Below, piece by piece: positions 42,623 to 51,071 of a stretch of DNA of 52,517 nucleotides (the first letter of the stretch is position 1; each line of letters starts with the position of its first letter). Source of the stretch: CAILHX01 sp046155285 (GTDB lineage: Bacteria; Pseudomonadota; Gammaproteobacteria; Burkholderiales; Methylophilaceae); the NCBI GenBank assembly GCA_046155285.1, contig JBJXEA010000004.1:1-52517 (forward strand), given 5' to 3'. Under the pieces are notes generated by a model. That model saw only the letters and a list, made by a program, of their open reading frames with translations. It did no database searches and was not told the origin of the DNA. The translations under genes and the position numbers were made by a program.

Positions 42623-43633
42623 ATTTGGCTCTATCAACATCGCATCTCCATAACTAAAAAACCGATACTCTTTTTCCACCGCGTGTTGGTAAGCCGCGCG
42701 TAAATTTTCTATGCCGCCAAACGCTGATACCAGCATCAGCAGCGTGCTTTTGGGCAGATGAAAATTAGTCAGCAACCTTTCCACCACCTGAAATTCAAAT
42801 CCGGGGGTGATGAAAATATCAGTCTCTCCGCTGCTTGAATGCAACTCACCATTTCGCGCCGCTGATTCCAGCGCACGCAAGGCCGTGGTTCCCACCGCAG
42901 TAATCTTGCCGCCGCGCTGACGGGTGTGCTGAATGGCATCAACAGTCGCTTGCGGGATGTGATAACGCTCGCTGTGCATCTTGTGTTCGGCGATATTTTC
43001 CACGCGCACCGGCTGAAATGTGCCCGCGCCAACGTGCAAAGTTAAATACACAATCTGAATGCCGCGCTGTTGCAGCTCGGTGAGCATGGCCTCATCAAAA
43101 TGCAAGCCCGCCGTGGGCGCGGCCACCGCTCCTGGGTCGCGTGCATACACTGTTTGGTAGCGCTCTTCGTCGAATTTCTCCGGCGCGTGCTGGATGTAGG
43201 GTGGCAAGGGTAACGCACCATATTGGTCAAGAATTTGCGCCACGTCGCCGTCAAAACGGAGCTGAAATAAATCGTCTTGACGGGCAATTACCTCGGCTTC
43301 TACGCATTCTGCAAAGACCAAGCGACTACCCACCTTGGGTGCTTTGGAGGCGCGAATCAAAGCCAACGCCTCGTGTGCACTCAGAATGCGTTCAACCAGC
43401 GTTTCAATCTGCCCGCCACTGTGTTTTTTGCCCCACAGCCGTGCTTTGATGACGCGGGTGTCGTTGAAAATGAGTAAGTCATTGGGTTTAAGCAAATCCG
43501 GTAGATTCTGAAACACACTGTCGGTAAGCGTACCGCCATTCACTTGCAACAAACGGCTGGCGTTGCGCTGCTTGGCCGGAAATTGGGCAATGAGGTGTTC
43601 GGGCAGGAAAAAATCGAAGTCTTGAGTGAGCAA
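42572..43633 (-). CDS. queA: tRNA preQ1(34) S-adenosylmethionine ribosyltransferase-isomerase
   Basis: QueA transfers and isomerises the ribosyl group of SAM onto preQ1-modified tRNA, forming epoxyqueuosine. Family motifs: FDFFLPEHLIAQFPA, RLLQVNGG, NDLLIFNDTRVIKARLWGKK, the PTAGLHFDE signature, LHVGAGTFQPVR, TTALRALESAA and TNFHLPKSTLLMLVSAFGG. There is no ATG near the N-terminus. I choose TTG at 43633 (LLTQDFDF), giving 353 residues, close to the normal length; TTG codons at 43657 and 43660 are alternatives. The final residues PGAEAPPILKKEGI come from a dispersed palindromic repeat rather than from QueA itself. Confidence 0.93.
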   Translation of the reverse strand: MLTQDFDFFLPEHLIAQFPAKQRNASRLLQVNGGTLTDSVFQNLPDLLKPNDLLIFNDTRVIKARLWGKKHSGGQIETLVERILSAHEALALIRASKAPKVGSRLVFAECVEAEVIARQDDLFQLRFDGDVAQILDQYGALPLPPYIQHAPEKFDEERYQTVYARDPGAVAAPTAGLHFDEAMLTELQQRGIQIVYLTLHVGAGTFQPVRVENIAEHKMHSERYHIPQATVDAIQHTRQRGGKITAVGTTALRALESAARNGELHSSSGETDIFITPGFEFQVVERLLTNFHLPKSTLLMLVSAFGGIENLRAAYQHAVEKEYRFFSYGDAMLIEPNNHPGAEAPPILKKEGI

Positions 43634-43677
43634 TTTAGGTCGGTACTTTTTGAGCAACAAAAAAAATGAAGTTTCGC

Positions 43678-43683
43678 TATAAT
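43678..43683 (+). promoter_or_regulatory. -10 element (TATAAT) before tRNA-Leu
   Basis: A perfect TATAAT at 43678-43683 lies 26 bases before the tRNA gene, a suitable distance for a short 5' leader. The -35 region is weak (GCAACA-like near 43654). On the opposite strand the overlapping TATTAT could serve queA, so the two genes may share a divergent promoter segment. Confidence 0.45.
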
Positions 43684-43709
43684 ACCGCCTCTTTTAAGCC
43701 CCTCCTAAT

Positions 43710-43794
43710 GCCGGGATGGCGGAATTGGTAGACGCAGCGGACTCAAAATCCGCCGCCGCAAGGTGTGGGGGTTCGAGTCCCCCTCCCGGCACCA
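43710..43794 (+). tRNA. tRNA-Leu (anticodon CAA)
   Basis: An 85-base tRNA with encoded CCA. Acceptor stem GCCGGGA pairs with TCCCGGC, the D-loop has TTGGTAGA, the anticodon stem GCGGA/TCCGC encloses the loop CTCAAAA with anticodon CAA at 43744-43746 (reads UUG), there is a long class II variable arm (GCCGCAAGGTGT), and the T-loop is GTTCGAGTC. The long variable arm and anticodon both specify leucine. Confidence 0.97.
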
Positions 43795-43798
43795 CAGT

Positions 43799-43919
43799 AA
43801 AAAATAAACCTTCGTCGCTATGCGGCGTTGCTCGCAAAAAATGGCTCCTTACATATAAATCATATGCTGCGTCGCAATTTTTTGCGCGCGCCTTGCCTAG
43901 CTTAGAAGTTTTATTTTTT
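43799..43919. repeat. 120-base nested palindrome directly behind tRNA-Leu
   Basis: Outer arms AAAAAATAAACCTTC (43799-43813) and GAAGTTTTATTTTTT (43905-43919) pair at 14 of 15 positions. Inner arms CGCAAAAAAT (43833-43842) and ATTTTTTGCG (43877-43886) pair perfectly, and the centre CATAT/ATATG (43852-43856 / 43862-43866) closes the structure. It begins four bases after the tRNA CCA. It may act as terminator and looks like a small palindromic mobile repeat. Confidence 0.85.
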
Positions 43920-44020
43920 AATTTTTCAGCATTTTCAAGCCTCTGCAATGATTTTCGCGCTCAAACCCGCAAGTTATCTGGTATGATTTTCTCATGTGCA
44001 GAAAAAGCAATATAAATCTG

Positions 44021-44968
44021 ATGCGAAACATACAGTTATTTGCCCTGTTTTTTACTAGCTTACTGCCCTGTGCGGCGGCTATAGCAGCCCAGCCCTTGGG
44101 CTGCCTGTTCGAGCCTGAGCGCTTGGCGGAAGTGGGCAGTCCGGTAGTTGGCATCATCGCCACGGTTGAGGTTGAGCGCGGCTCCAAGGTGCGCAAAGGC
44201 CAAGTGTTGGCTACTTTGCGTGCTGATGTAGAGCGTGCTTCGGTCAATGTGGCTGATACCCGTGCCAAGGCAGAGGCCGATGTGCGTACTGCTGAAGCAA
44301 ATCTGAAATTGGCGCGTATCACGCAAAAGCGTGGCGAAGACTTGGTCGGCAAGAGTTTCATCTCGCAACAAGCGCTGGATAAATCCATAGCAGAAACCTC
44401 CATCGCCGAGCAAAAGTTGATTTTGGCGCGTGAGCAATTGAACGTAGCCGGTAGCGAATTGGCGCTTGCCCGCGCCCAGCTTGGTTTGCGTTCGATACGT
44501 TCGCCGATTGATGGCATTGTGGCAGACCGTTACGTGTGGCCTGGCGAGCGTGTGGAAGAAAAAGCGCTGTTCAAAATCGCCAAGATTGACCCAATACGCA
44601 TAGAAATGGTGCTACCGGTGACGTTTTACGGCACGATTACCGAGGGCATGGTGATTGATGTGACGCCTGATATGCCGAACGCCAAGCCGTTGCACGCATG
44701 GGTAAAGCTGGTGGATAAGCTGGTGGATGGCGCGAGCAATACCTTCCGCATGCGTGCTGAAATTCCTAATCCTGATTTGGCAATTCCTTCTGGCGTGCGT
44801 TGCAAAGCTGAATTGCCCGACCCTCCCAAACCAGTAGTCAATAAGCCTGCTGATCCTTTTATGCCACCCCCTTCTGGGACGCTTAAACTCAGTCCGCAAC
44901 CTGCTGCTGCCCCAGCTCCATCTAAAGTGGTTTCTGGCAGCCCTAGCAAGCCCACCAAAACCAAATAG
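44021..44968 (+). CDS. HlyD/RND-type periplasmic adaptor subunit
   Basis: A 315-residue membrane-fusion (adaptor) protein. Signal peptide about 1-23 (LFALFFTSLLPCAAAIAA). The lipoyl-like halves are VVGIIATVEVERGSKVRKGQ and RSPIDGIVADRYVWPGERVE, separated by a helical hairpin (ERASVNVADTRAKAEADVRT onwards). The beta-barrel part includes FKIAKIDPIRIEMVLPVTFY, and a Pro/Ser/Lys-rich tail ends the protein. Neither ATG (43994 or 44021) has a clear Shine-Dalgarno; 44021 gives the better signal peptide. No pump or outer-membrane channel gene is adjacent in the window, but the next gene is a giant secreted protein, so a part in its export is possible (inference). Confidence 0.85.
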   Translation: MRNIQLFALFFTSLLPCAAAIAAQPLGCLFEPERLAEVGSPVVGIIATVEVERGSKVRKGQVLATLRADVERASVNVADTRAKAEADVRTAEANLKLARITQKRGEDLVGKSFISQQALDKSIAETSIAEQKLILAREQLNVAGSELALARAQLGLRSIRSPIDGIVADRYVWPGERVEEKALFKIAKIDPIRIEMVLPVTFYGTITEGMVIDVTPDMPNAKPLHAWVKLVDKLVDGASNTFRMRAEIPNPDLAIPSGVRCKAELPDPPKPVVNKPADPFMPPPSGTLKLSPQPAAAPAPSKVVSGSPSKPTKTK

Positions 44969-45107
44969 ACTGTACGCCTAGTTGGTTGTATCAATGTGAG
45001 AAATTACCCAAACTATTTCCATCGCTTATGGCAGAATTGAGTCCGTAAAAGCATGTGAATTATTTGCATGTCAGTAAGAAAACTCGGGGGAGTTCTGACT
45101 GATTATT
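44969..45107. promoter_or_regulatory. Upstream region of the first giant surface-protein gene
   Basis: Holds ATGTGAATTATTTGCAT at 45053-45069, an imperfect palindrome whose reverse complement matches the motif at 39397-39413 in 16 of 17 positions. GGGGGAG at 45086-45092 is the nearest Shine-Dalgarno-like sequence but is 15 bases from the ATG. Regulatory role is inferred only. Confidence 0.35.
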
Positions 45108-48100
45108 ATGAGTTGGGGTTTATTCAACAATAAGAGCGTAAGAGTTCGCCCGCAGCTTGAAGACCTCGAGCCGCGCGTCCTTTATTCTGCCGATGCCGCC
45201 GCTTTATTGGGTGCGACCGATACTCTTTCCCCTGTCGCCGAAGTGCGCATGCTCGATTTGTCCGTACCAGCCCCCGTTTTATTAGCCCCAGTTGCAACAC
45301 AAACCACCAACCAAGAAATCGTTTTTGTTAACACGGATGTTCATGACTATCAGTCTCTAATTGATGACATCACCCAGAATGCCGACAGCACACGCCACAT
45401 TCAAGTTGTGCTGTTGGATAGTCACCAAAATGGCATAGACCAGATCAGTGCCACACTGCAAAACCAGCACGACCTTTCTGCCATACATATCATTTCTCAT
45501 GGCACAGAATATGGTGTCAATCTAGGCAATAGTTTTCTAAACTCCCAAACGCTAGAGCAAAACAGCACCACTATTGCCAACTGGGGGCAGGCGCTTGGCG
45601 ATAACGGCGACATTCTTCTCTATGGCTGTGATGTGGCACAGACCGATGTTGGTAAAGGTCTGGTCAATGGGCTTGCCAATCTCACTCATGCCGATGTGGC
45701 TGCTTCTGATGACCTGACCGCTAGCGCCGTTATCGGTGGTGATTGGGATTTGGAGTACAAGGTTGGTCAGGTCGAAACCAGAGGCGTCATAGATAAGAAT
45801 GCTCCCAATCACTGGGTAGGCTATCTTGCTTCTTTGACCGTGGATACCACAAGTGATGTATCGGATGGCAATACCAGTTCTATCGCTGCATTGCTGGGTA
45901 GCAAAGGTGCTGACGGCAAGATTTCACTGCGCGAGGCGATTACCGCGGCCAACAATACGTCTGGTACCGACACTATTAACTTCAGCATCGGTACCGGTGT
46001 GCAGACCATTACCGTCACTTCGACGTTAACTATTAATTCGGCCATCATCATAGACGGTACTACCCAATCCGGTTACGTTGCGGGCAGCACGCTGACGATT
46101 ATCCTAGATGGTAACGGCGGAAATTATGATGGCTTGACTCTGAATAGTAATTCCGATGGTTCAACCATCAAGGGCTTAGTCATTCGTGATTTTGGTGGCG
46201 ATGGCATCCAGATTGCTGCTGGTTCAGATAACAACACCATCATCGGTAACTTTATCGGGGGCATGACCAATACGGGGACGGCATCAGGTACTGACGATAA
46301 TGGGGGCAGTGGTATCAATGTGGTAGGTGCAAATAACACGATTGGTGGCACGACAGTCGCTGAACGTAACGTTATCTCAGCCAATACCAGCCGAGGCATT
46401 TACATCGTTGGTGCTACCGCTACAGGAAATACCGTAAAAGGCAACTACATAGGCCTTACTGCTGCGGGCACAGCAACGCTGGGCAATGGTAGCAATGGCG
46501 TGAGAATAGAAACAAGCGCTGATCTCAACACGGTTGGTGGTAACACTGCTGCAGAGCGAAATGTTATCAGTGGCAACAACAACGACGGGATACGTGTAAG
46601 AACCAATAGTAATCTCATTCAAGGGAATTATATTGGCACCGATTTCACAGGGACAGTGGATTTGGGTAACACACAGGCCGGCATAGAGATTGATAACGGT
46701 GGTAGCAGCAACAGCGTCACAGACAACTTGATTTCCGGCAATAACGCTAGTGGCATAGAGCTTGGCAACTCAGGGGGAGATAGCCCCTCGAATACAATCA
46801 CCTTCAACCTCATCGGTACCAAAGCTGACGGTATAAGCGCATTGGGAAATACTCTCAATGGACTAGACATAGGCAATGGTGGCACCGCGAACGACTCTTT
46901 TATCAACGACAATACCATCGCATTCAACGGTGGCGATGGCATCAGTCTTGTCTCTAGCACGGGCATCTTTATTTCACAGAATTCTATTTTTTCCAACACT
47001 GGGCTTGGGATAGACCTGACCAATAATGGCGTGACAGCCAATGACGCAGGTGATGGGGATACTGGGGCTAACAATCTACAGAACTTTCCAGTGCTGATAT
47101 CTGCGGTGGTGAGCGGTACTAGTCTGACCATTGTAGGCACTTTGAATAGCAACGCTTCCAGCAATTTCCGCGTTGAATTTTTCTCATCTGTTGCGCAGGA
47201 TGCTACTGGGTTTGGTGAAGGTCAAACATATTTGGGTGCGGTGACAGTCATCACGAACGGAGCTGGAAATGGTACTTTCAATACTACTCTGACTGGGGTT
47301 ACGGTTCCGGCAGGAAGATTTATTTCGGCCACGGCAATCAATACTACGACTAGCAATAGCTCGGAGTTTTCCCAAAATGTGGTCGTCACTGGTAATACTG
47401 CACCCAGTATCACTAGCAATGGCGGGGGAGCCACTGCCAGCATCAGTGTCTCTGAGAATACAAGCGCGGTGACAGCGGTGACAGCGACTGATAGTGATTT
47501 ACCAGCACAGGCACTCACCTACTCTCTCAGTGGTGTAGATGCTGCTTTATTTGGCATCACTGGAGGAGGAACGCTGACTTTTCTGAGTGCCCCTAACTTT
47601 GAAGTGCCCACTGATGTCGGTACTAACAATGTCTACAACGTCACGGTGCAAGTCAGTGACGGTAGTTTGACTGATACTCAAGCGATAGCGGTTACAGTGA
47701 CCGCAGTAAATGACAATATTCCCACCATCACCAGCAATGGTGCAGGAACCACGGCCAGCATCAGCGTTGCTGAAAACTCCACTGCGGTGACCACCGTGAC
47801 CGCAACAGACGCTGACTTACCAGCGCAGACCCTAACCTACGTCCTCGGTGGGGCTGACGCTGGAAAATTTAGCATCACTGCGGGTGGCGTACTGACTTTT
47901 AACACCGCCCCCAATTTTGAAGCGCCTACCGATGTTGGCGCTAACAATATCTACAATGTCACGGTAACGGTGAGTGATGGGACTTTAGCCGATCTCCAAG
48001 CAATTTCAGTCAGCGTAACTAATGTCAACGAAACACCGACCATCACTAGTAATGGTGCGGGAGCCTCGGCCAGTATCAGTGTTGCCGAGAATGGTACAGC

Positions 48101-50939
48101 GGTGACTACGGTGACTGCGACCGACCCTGATGCCTCTCCCACTTTAAGCTATAGCATTATCGGCGGATTAGATGCTTCACAGTTCAGCATCAACAGCAGC
48201 ACGGGCGTCCTGACTTTTATGGCTGCCCCCAACTTTGAAGTGCCGACAGACTCGAACACGAACAACATTTACCATGTGGATGTACAGGTCAGCGACGGAG
48301 CGCTGACGGATACGCAAACCATCAATGTCACCGTCACCAACGTCAACGAAGCCCCCACGATTAGCAGCGGGAGCACAGCCTCTGTGGCAGAAAACTCTAC
48401 CGCGGTGATGACCGTCGTAGCCAGCGATCCGGACGCATCCACCACGCTCACCTATGCGCTCAGCGGAGTGGATGCGACGAAATTTAGCATTAGCGCTGGT
48501 GGTGTAATCACCTTCCTTAGCGCCCCCAACTTTGAAGTGCCGACGGACGTGGGGACTGACAACATCTACAACGTCACAGTCACGGTGAGCGATGGCACAT
48601 TAACCGCCAGCCAAGCCATAGCAGTCACGGTCACCAACGTCAACGAAGTCCCCACGGTTACCAGTGCCGCCAGCGCCAGTGTTGCAGAAAATACCGCCAC
48701 GGCCACTACTGTTTACACCGCCACCAGCACTGATCCTGACGCAGTTGACACGGTCGCTTGGAGTTTAAGTGGCACTGACGCTGCCGCCTTTACCATCAAC
48801 GCCAGCGGCCAACTCAAATTCGTCAGCTCGCCTGACTTTGAAACTAAGAACAGCTACAGCGTCAACGTCATTGCCACTGACGCTGGCAGTCTTACCGCCA
48901 GTAAAGCGCTCACCATCAGCGTCACCAACGTCAACGAAGCGCCCACCATTACCAGCGGCACCAGTGCCACCGTTGCAGAAAACATCGCCACCAGCACCAC
49001 CGTCTACACCGCCACGCGCACTGACCCAGACGCAGGTGACACGGTCGCTTGGAACTTAGCCGGCACGGACGCTGCTGCCTTCACCATCAATGCCAGTGGC
49101 CAAATTCAATTCGTCAGCTCGCCTGACTTTGAAACTAAGAGCAGCTATAACGTCATCGTCATCGCCATCGACTCTGGCAGCCTCTTCGCCGTTAAACCTT
49201 TAAGTCTCACCGTCACCAACGTCAACGAAGCCCCCACGATTAGCAGCGGCGCCAGTGCCAGCATTGCAGAAAACACCACAGCGGTCACCACGGTCACGGC
49301 GACCGACCCCGACGCATCCCCGACTTTTACCTACAGCATCAGCGGTGGCGTGGATGCAGCCAGATTCAGCATCAATGCGACGACAGGCGCATTGAGCTTT
49401 GTTGCAGCTCCTGACTTTGAAACCCCTACGGATACTGGCACCAACAACGTCTACAACGTCACAATTCAAGTGTCCGACAGCTCACTGACCGCCAGTCAAG
49501 CCATCGCAGTCACCGTCAGCAATGTCAACGAAGCTCCTACTATCAGCAGCGGCGCTATTGCTAGCGTCGCAGAAAACACTACCGCCGTGATGACCGTCGT
49601 CGCTAGTGATCCAGATGCGTCCACCACTCTTAGCTACGGCCTCAGTGGAGCAGATGCGGCTAAATTTGGCATTAGCGCGGGTGGTGTAATCACCTTCCTC
49701 AGCGCACCCAACTTTGAGGCCCCGACCGACAGTAATACAGATAATATTTACAGCGTCACAGTCACTGTGAGCGACGGTGCTTTGACGGCTAGCAAAGCAA
49801 TAGGAGCTACCGTCACCAACGTCAATGAAGCGCCAGTGGCAGCGAATGATGCGGCTGCGGGCAGCGCCAACACTACGCTCATTGGAAATGTTTTCACCAA
49901 CGATAGCGATGAAGACGGTGATGTCTTGACTCCTGTTTTGGTGAGCCTGCCAACAAATGGTTTAGTGAGCTGGGGTGCGAGTGGGAACTTTAGCTATGCG
50001 CCTACCCCCGGATTCAGCGGCAATGATGCCTTTACCTACAAAGCCAATGATGGCGGTGGTTTAAGCTCTAACACGGCCAGCGTTGCTTTGACGGTGAATT
50101 CAGTCGCAGTAACGCCTCCTCCGGTAGTGACTCCTCCTCCGACAGTCACGTCACCTAGTGTCACTGTTTTGCTGACTACCTTGGGCGTTATCACCAGCCC
50201 CTCACCTACTAGTGGTTCTAGCAATACCCCATCCAGTAGCGGCATAGGCGTATCCGCTACACCAAGCGCTGTCGCGGCTTCTGGCGGTGGTTCTACGGCA
50301 AGCTCGAGCAGCAGCGCAAGCGCTAGTTCTGGAGGGAGTTCTGCATCTTCCGGTGGAAGTAGCGAAGTGCGGGTGAGCGCCAATGAATCAGGGCTTTCCA
50401 ATGCGCGTGTGGAGCAGTCGGTGTCTGAGCGTAGAGTTTCTATATCCACTTTGGGCAACACCTCCACGATAGCCTCTAACGTGGCCACTGTTGGAGTGCA
50501 AGCTCCCAAAGCATTCGCCAATGCAGCACAGGTGCTGAGTGTTGCAGAGCAGTTGCAGCTGGTGGACATTAAAGTAGCCAAGTCACAATCCAATTTCAGC
50601 GCCTTGCTGGGTGATATTGTGTCTGGCGGCAGAATTCGTATAGAAGGCGTGAGTAACAAGGGAGAGGCGCAAGCGGAACAAGCGAAAAATGCACAATCTT
50701 TGTTGACTACGCTCAGCGTGCATAAGAGCGCTCAGATTACCGGTGCAGCAGCCTCGACCGGATTGGTCGTGTGGGCGTTGAATTCTGGCGGGCTGTTGTC
50801 TTCAGTGCTGGCTACAGTGCCGGTATGGAAAGATATTGACCCTATTTCAATTTTGGATCATAGCGATGGTGAATCTCAGGGTGTTGACGAGGAAGATGAT
50901 GAGGTAGATGAGACCGCTGTCGCAGAGATACTTTCTTAG
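45108..50939 (+). CDS. Giant LEPR-XLL / DUF4347 / cadherin-repeat surface protein
   Basis: A 1943-residue protein. Domains in order: LEPR-XLL motif (LEDLEPRVLYSADAAAL, residues 17-33); DUF4347 (about 70-238) with H131-G132 (IHIISHGTEYG) and G173-C174 (LLYGCDVAQTD); a CSLREA-like start (KISLREAITAANN) leading into a right-handed beta-helix (about 290-680) full of N-x-I-x-G-N repeats. Then come eight cadherin-like repeats of about 95-105 residues (about 763-1573), joined by VTNVNEAPT and containing DPDA calcium-type motifs, and one VCBS-like domain (about 1574-1664). A Pro-rich and a Ser-rich linker follow, then a C-terminal region with a hydrophobic segment (GLVVWALNSGGLLSSVLATV) and an acidic tail. 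Probably a cell-surface adhesin; no classical signal peptide is seen. It has a tandem paralogue downstream. Confidence 0.92.
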   Translation: MSWGLFNNKSVRVRPQLEDLEPRVLYSADAAALLGATDTLSPVAEVRMLDLSVPAPVLLAPVATQTTNQEIVFVNTDVHDYQSLIDDITQNADSTRHIQVVLLDSHQNGIDQISATLQNQHDLSAIHIISHGTEYGVNLGNSFLNSQTLEQNSTTIANWGQALGDNGDILLYGCDVAQTDVGKGLVNGLANLTHADVAASDDLTASAVIGGDWDLEYKVGQVETRGVIDKNAPNHWVGYLASLTVDTTSDVSDGNTSSIAALLGSKGADGKISLREAITAANNTSGTDTINFSIGTGVQTITVTSTLTINSAIIIDGTTQSGYVAGSTLTIILDGNGGNYDGLTLNSNSDGSTIKGLVIRDFGGDGIQIAAGSDNNTIIGNFIGGMTNTGTASGTDDNGGSGINVVGANNTIGGTTVAERNVISANTSRGIYIVGATATGNTVKGNYIGLTAAGTATLGNGSNGVRIETSADLNTVGGNTAAERNVISGNNNDGIRVRTNSNLIQGNYIGTDFTGTVDLGNTQAGIEIDNGGSSNSVTDNLISGNNASGIELGNSGGDSPSNTITFNLIGTKADGISALGNTLNGLDIGNGGTANDSFINDNTIAFNGGDGISLVSSTGIFISQNSIFSNTGLGIDLTNNGVTANDAGDGDTGANNLQNFPVLISAVVSGTSLTIVGTLNSNASSNFRVEFFSSVAQDATGFGEGQTYLGAVTVITNGAGNGTFNTTLTGVTVPAGRFISATAINTTTSNSSEFSQNVVVTGNTAPSITSNGGGATASISVSENTSAVTAVTATDSDLPAQALTYSLSGVDAALFGITGGGTLTFLSAPNFEVPTDVGTNNVYNVTVQVSDGSLTDTQAIAVTVTAVNDNIPTITSNGAGTTASISVAENSTAVTTVTATDADLPAQTLTYVLGGADAGKFSITAGGVLTFNTAPNFEAPTDVGANNIYNVTVTVSDGTLADLQAISVSVTNVNETPTITSNGAGASASISVAENGTAVTTVTATDPDASPTLSYSIIGGLDASQFSINSSTGVLTFMAAPNFEVPTDSNTNNIYHVDVQVSDGALTDTQTINVTVTNVNEAPTISSGSTASVAENSTAVMTVVASDPDASTTLTYALSGVDATKFSISAGGVITFLSAPNFEVPTDVGTDNIYNVTVTVSDGTLTASQAIAVTVTNVNEVPTVTSAASASVAENTATATTVYTATSTDPDAVDTVAWSLSGTDAAAFTINASGQLKFVSSPDFETKNSYSVNVIATDAGSLTASKALTISVTNVNEAPTITSGTSATVAENIATSTTVYTATRTDPDAGDTVAWNLAGTDAAAFTINASGQIQFVSSPDFETKSSYNVIVIAIDSGSLFAVKPLSLTVTNVNEAPTISSGASASIAENTTAVTTVTATDPDASPTFTYSISGGVDAARFSINATTGALSFVAAPDFETPTDTGTNNVYNVTIQVSDSSLTASQAIAVTVSNVNEAPTISSGAIASVAENTTAVMTVVASDPDASTTLSYGLSGADAAKFGISAGGVITFLSAPNFEAPTDSNTDNIYSVTVTVSDGALTASKAIGATVTNVNEAPVAANDAAAGSANTTLIGNVFTNDSDEDGDVLTPVLVSLPTNGLVSWGASGNFSYAPTPGFSGNDAFTYKANDGGGLSSNTASVALTVNSVAVTPPPVVTPPPTVTSPSVTVLLTTLGVITSPSPTSGSSNTPSSSGIGVSATPSAVAASGGGSTASSSSSASASSGGSSASSGGSSEVRVSANESGLSNARVEQSVSERRVSISTLGNTSTIASNVATVGVQAPKAFANAAQVLSVAEQLQLVDIKVAKSQSNFSALLGDIVSGGRIRIEGVSNKGEAQAEQAKNAQSLLTTLSVHKSAQITGAAASTGLVVWALNSGGLLSSVLATVPVWKDIDPISILDHSDGESQGVDEEDDEVDETAVAEILS
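47395..49829 (+). repeat. Eight tandem cadherin-like repeats at DNA level
   Basis: Repeats of about 290-320 bases inside the giant gene. Units 4 and 8 (starting near 48354 and 49533), 3 and 7, and 5 and 6 are most alike, pointing to duplication of blocks rather than of single units. The linker codes VTNVNEAPT each time. Such regions recombine easily and assemble poorly. Confidence 0.85.
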
Positions 50940-51059
50940 GCAAAATGACTTGGTAAAACTGCAAGTTAAGTGAAATAATTACTATCTATCGCAGAGGGGT
51001 TGTGATGAAATGACGCCTAAGTAATTACACCCGGCAGCACGACCGTTTCCGGACAAATT

Positions 51060-51063
51060 GGAG
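51060..51063 (+). promoter_or_regulatory. Shine-Dalgarno GGAG fixing a TTG start
   Basis: GGAG at 51060-51063 lies eight bases before TTG at 51072. No ATG or GTG exists between the in-frame stop at 51018 and the conserved LEPR-XLL motif, so this site decides the start of the second giant gene. Confidence 0.7.
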
Positions 51064-51071
51064 TTGATAAA

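Noticed and set aside
47395..49829. Regularly spaced repeats that might be taken for a CRISPR array
   Set aside because: Units are about 300 bases, in frame, and encode cadherin-like domains; they are protein repeats.
50036..50659. 207-codon frame antisense to the Ser-rich part of the giant gene
   Set aside because: Low-complexity shadow of Ser/Gly codons within an intact 1943-codon gene.
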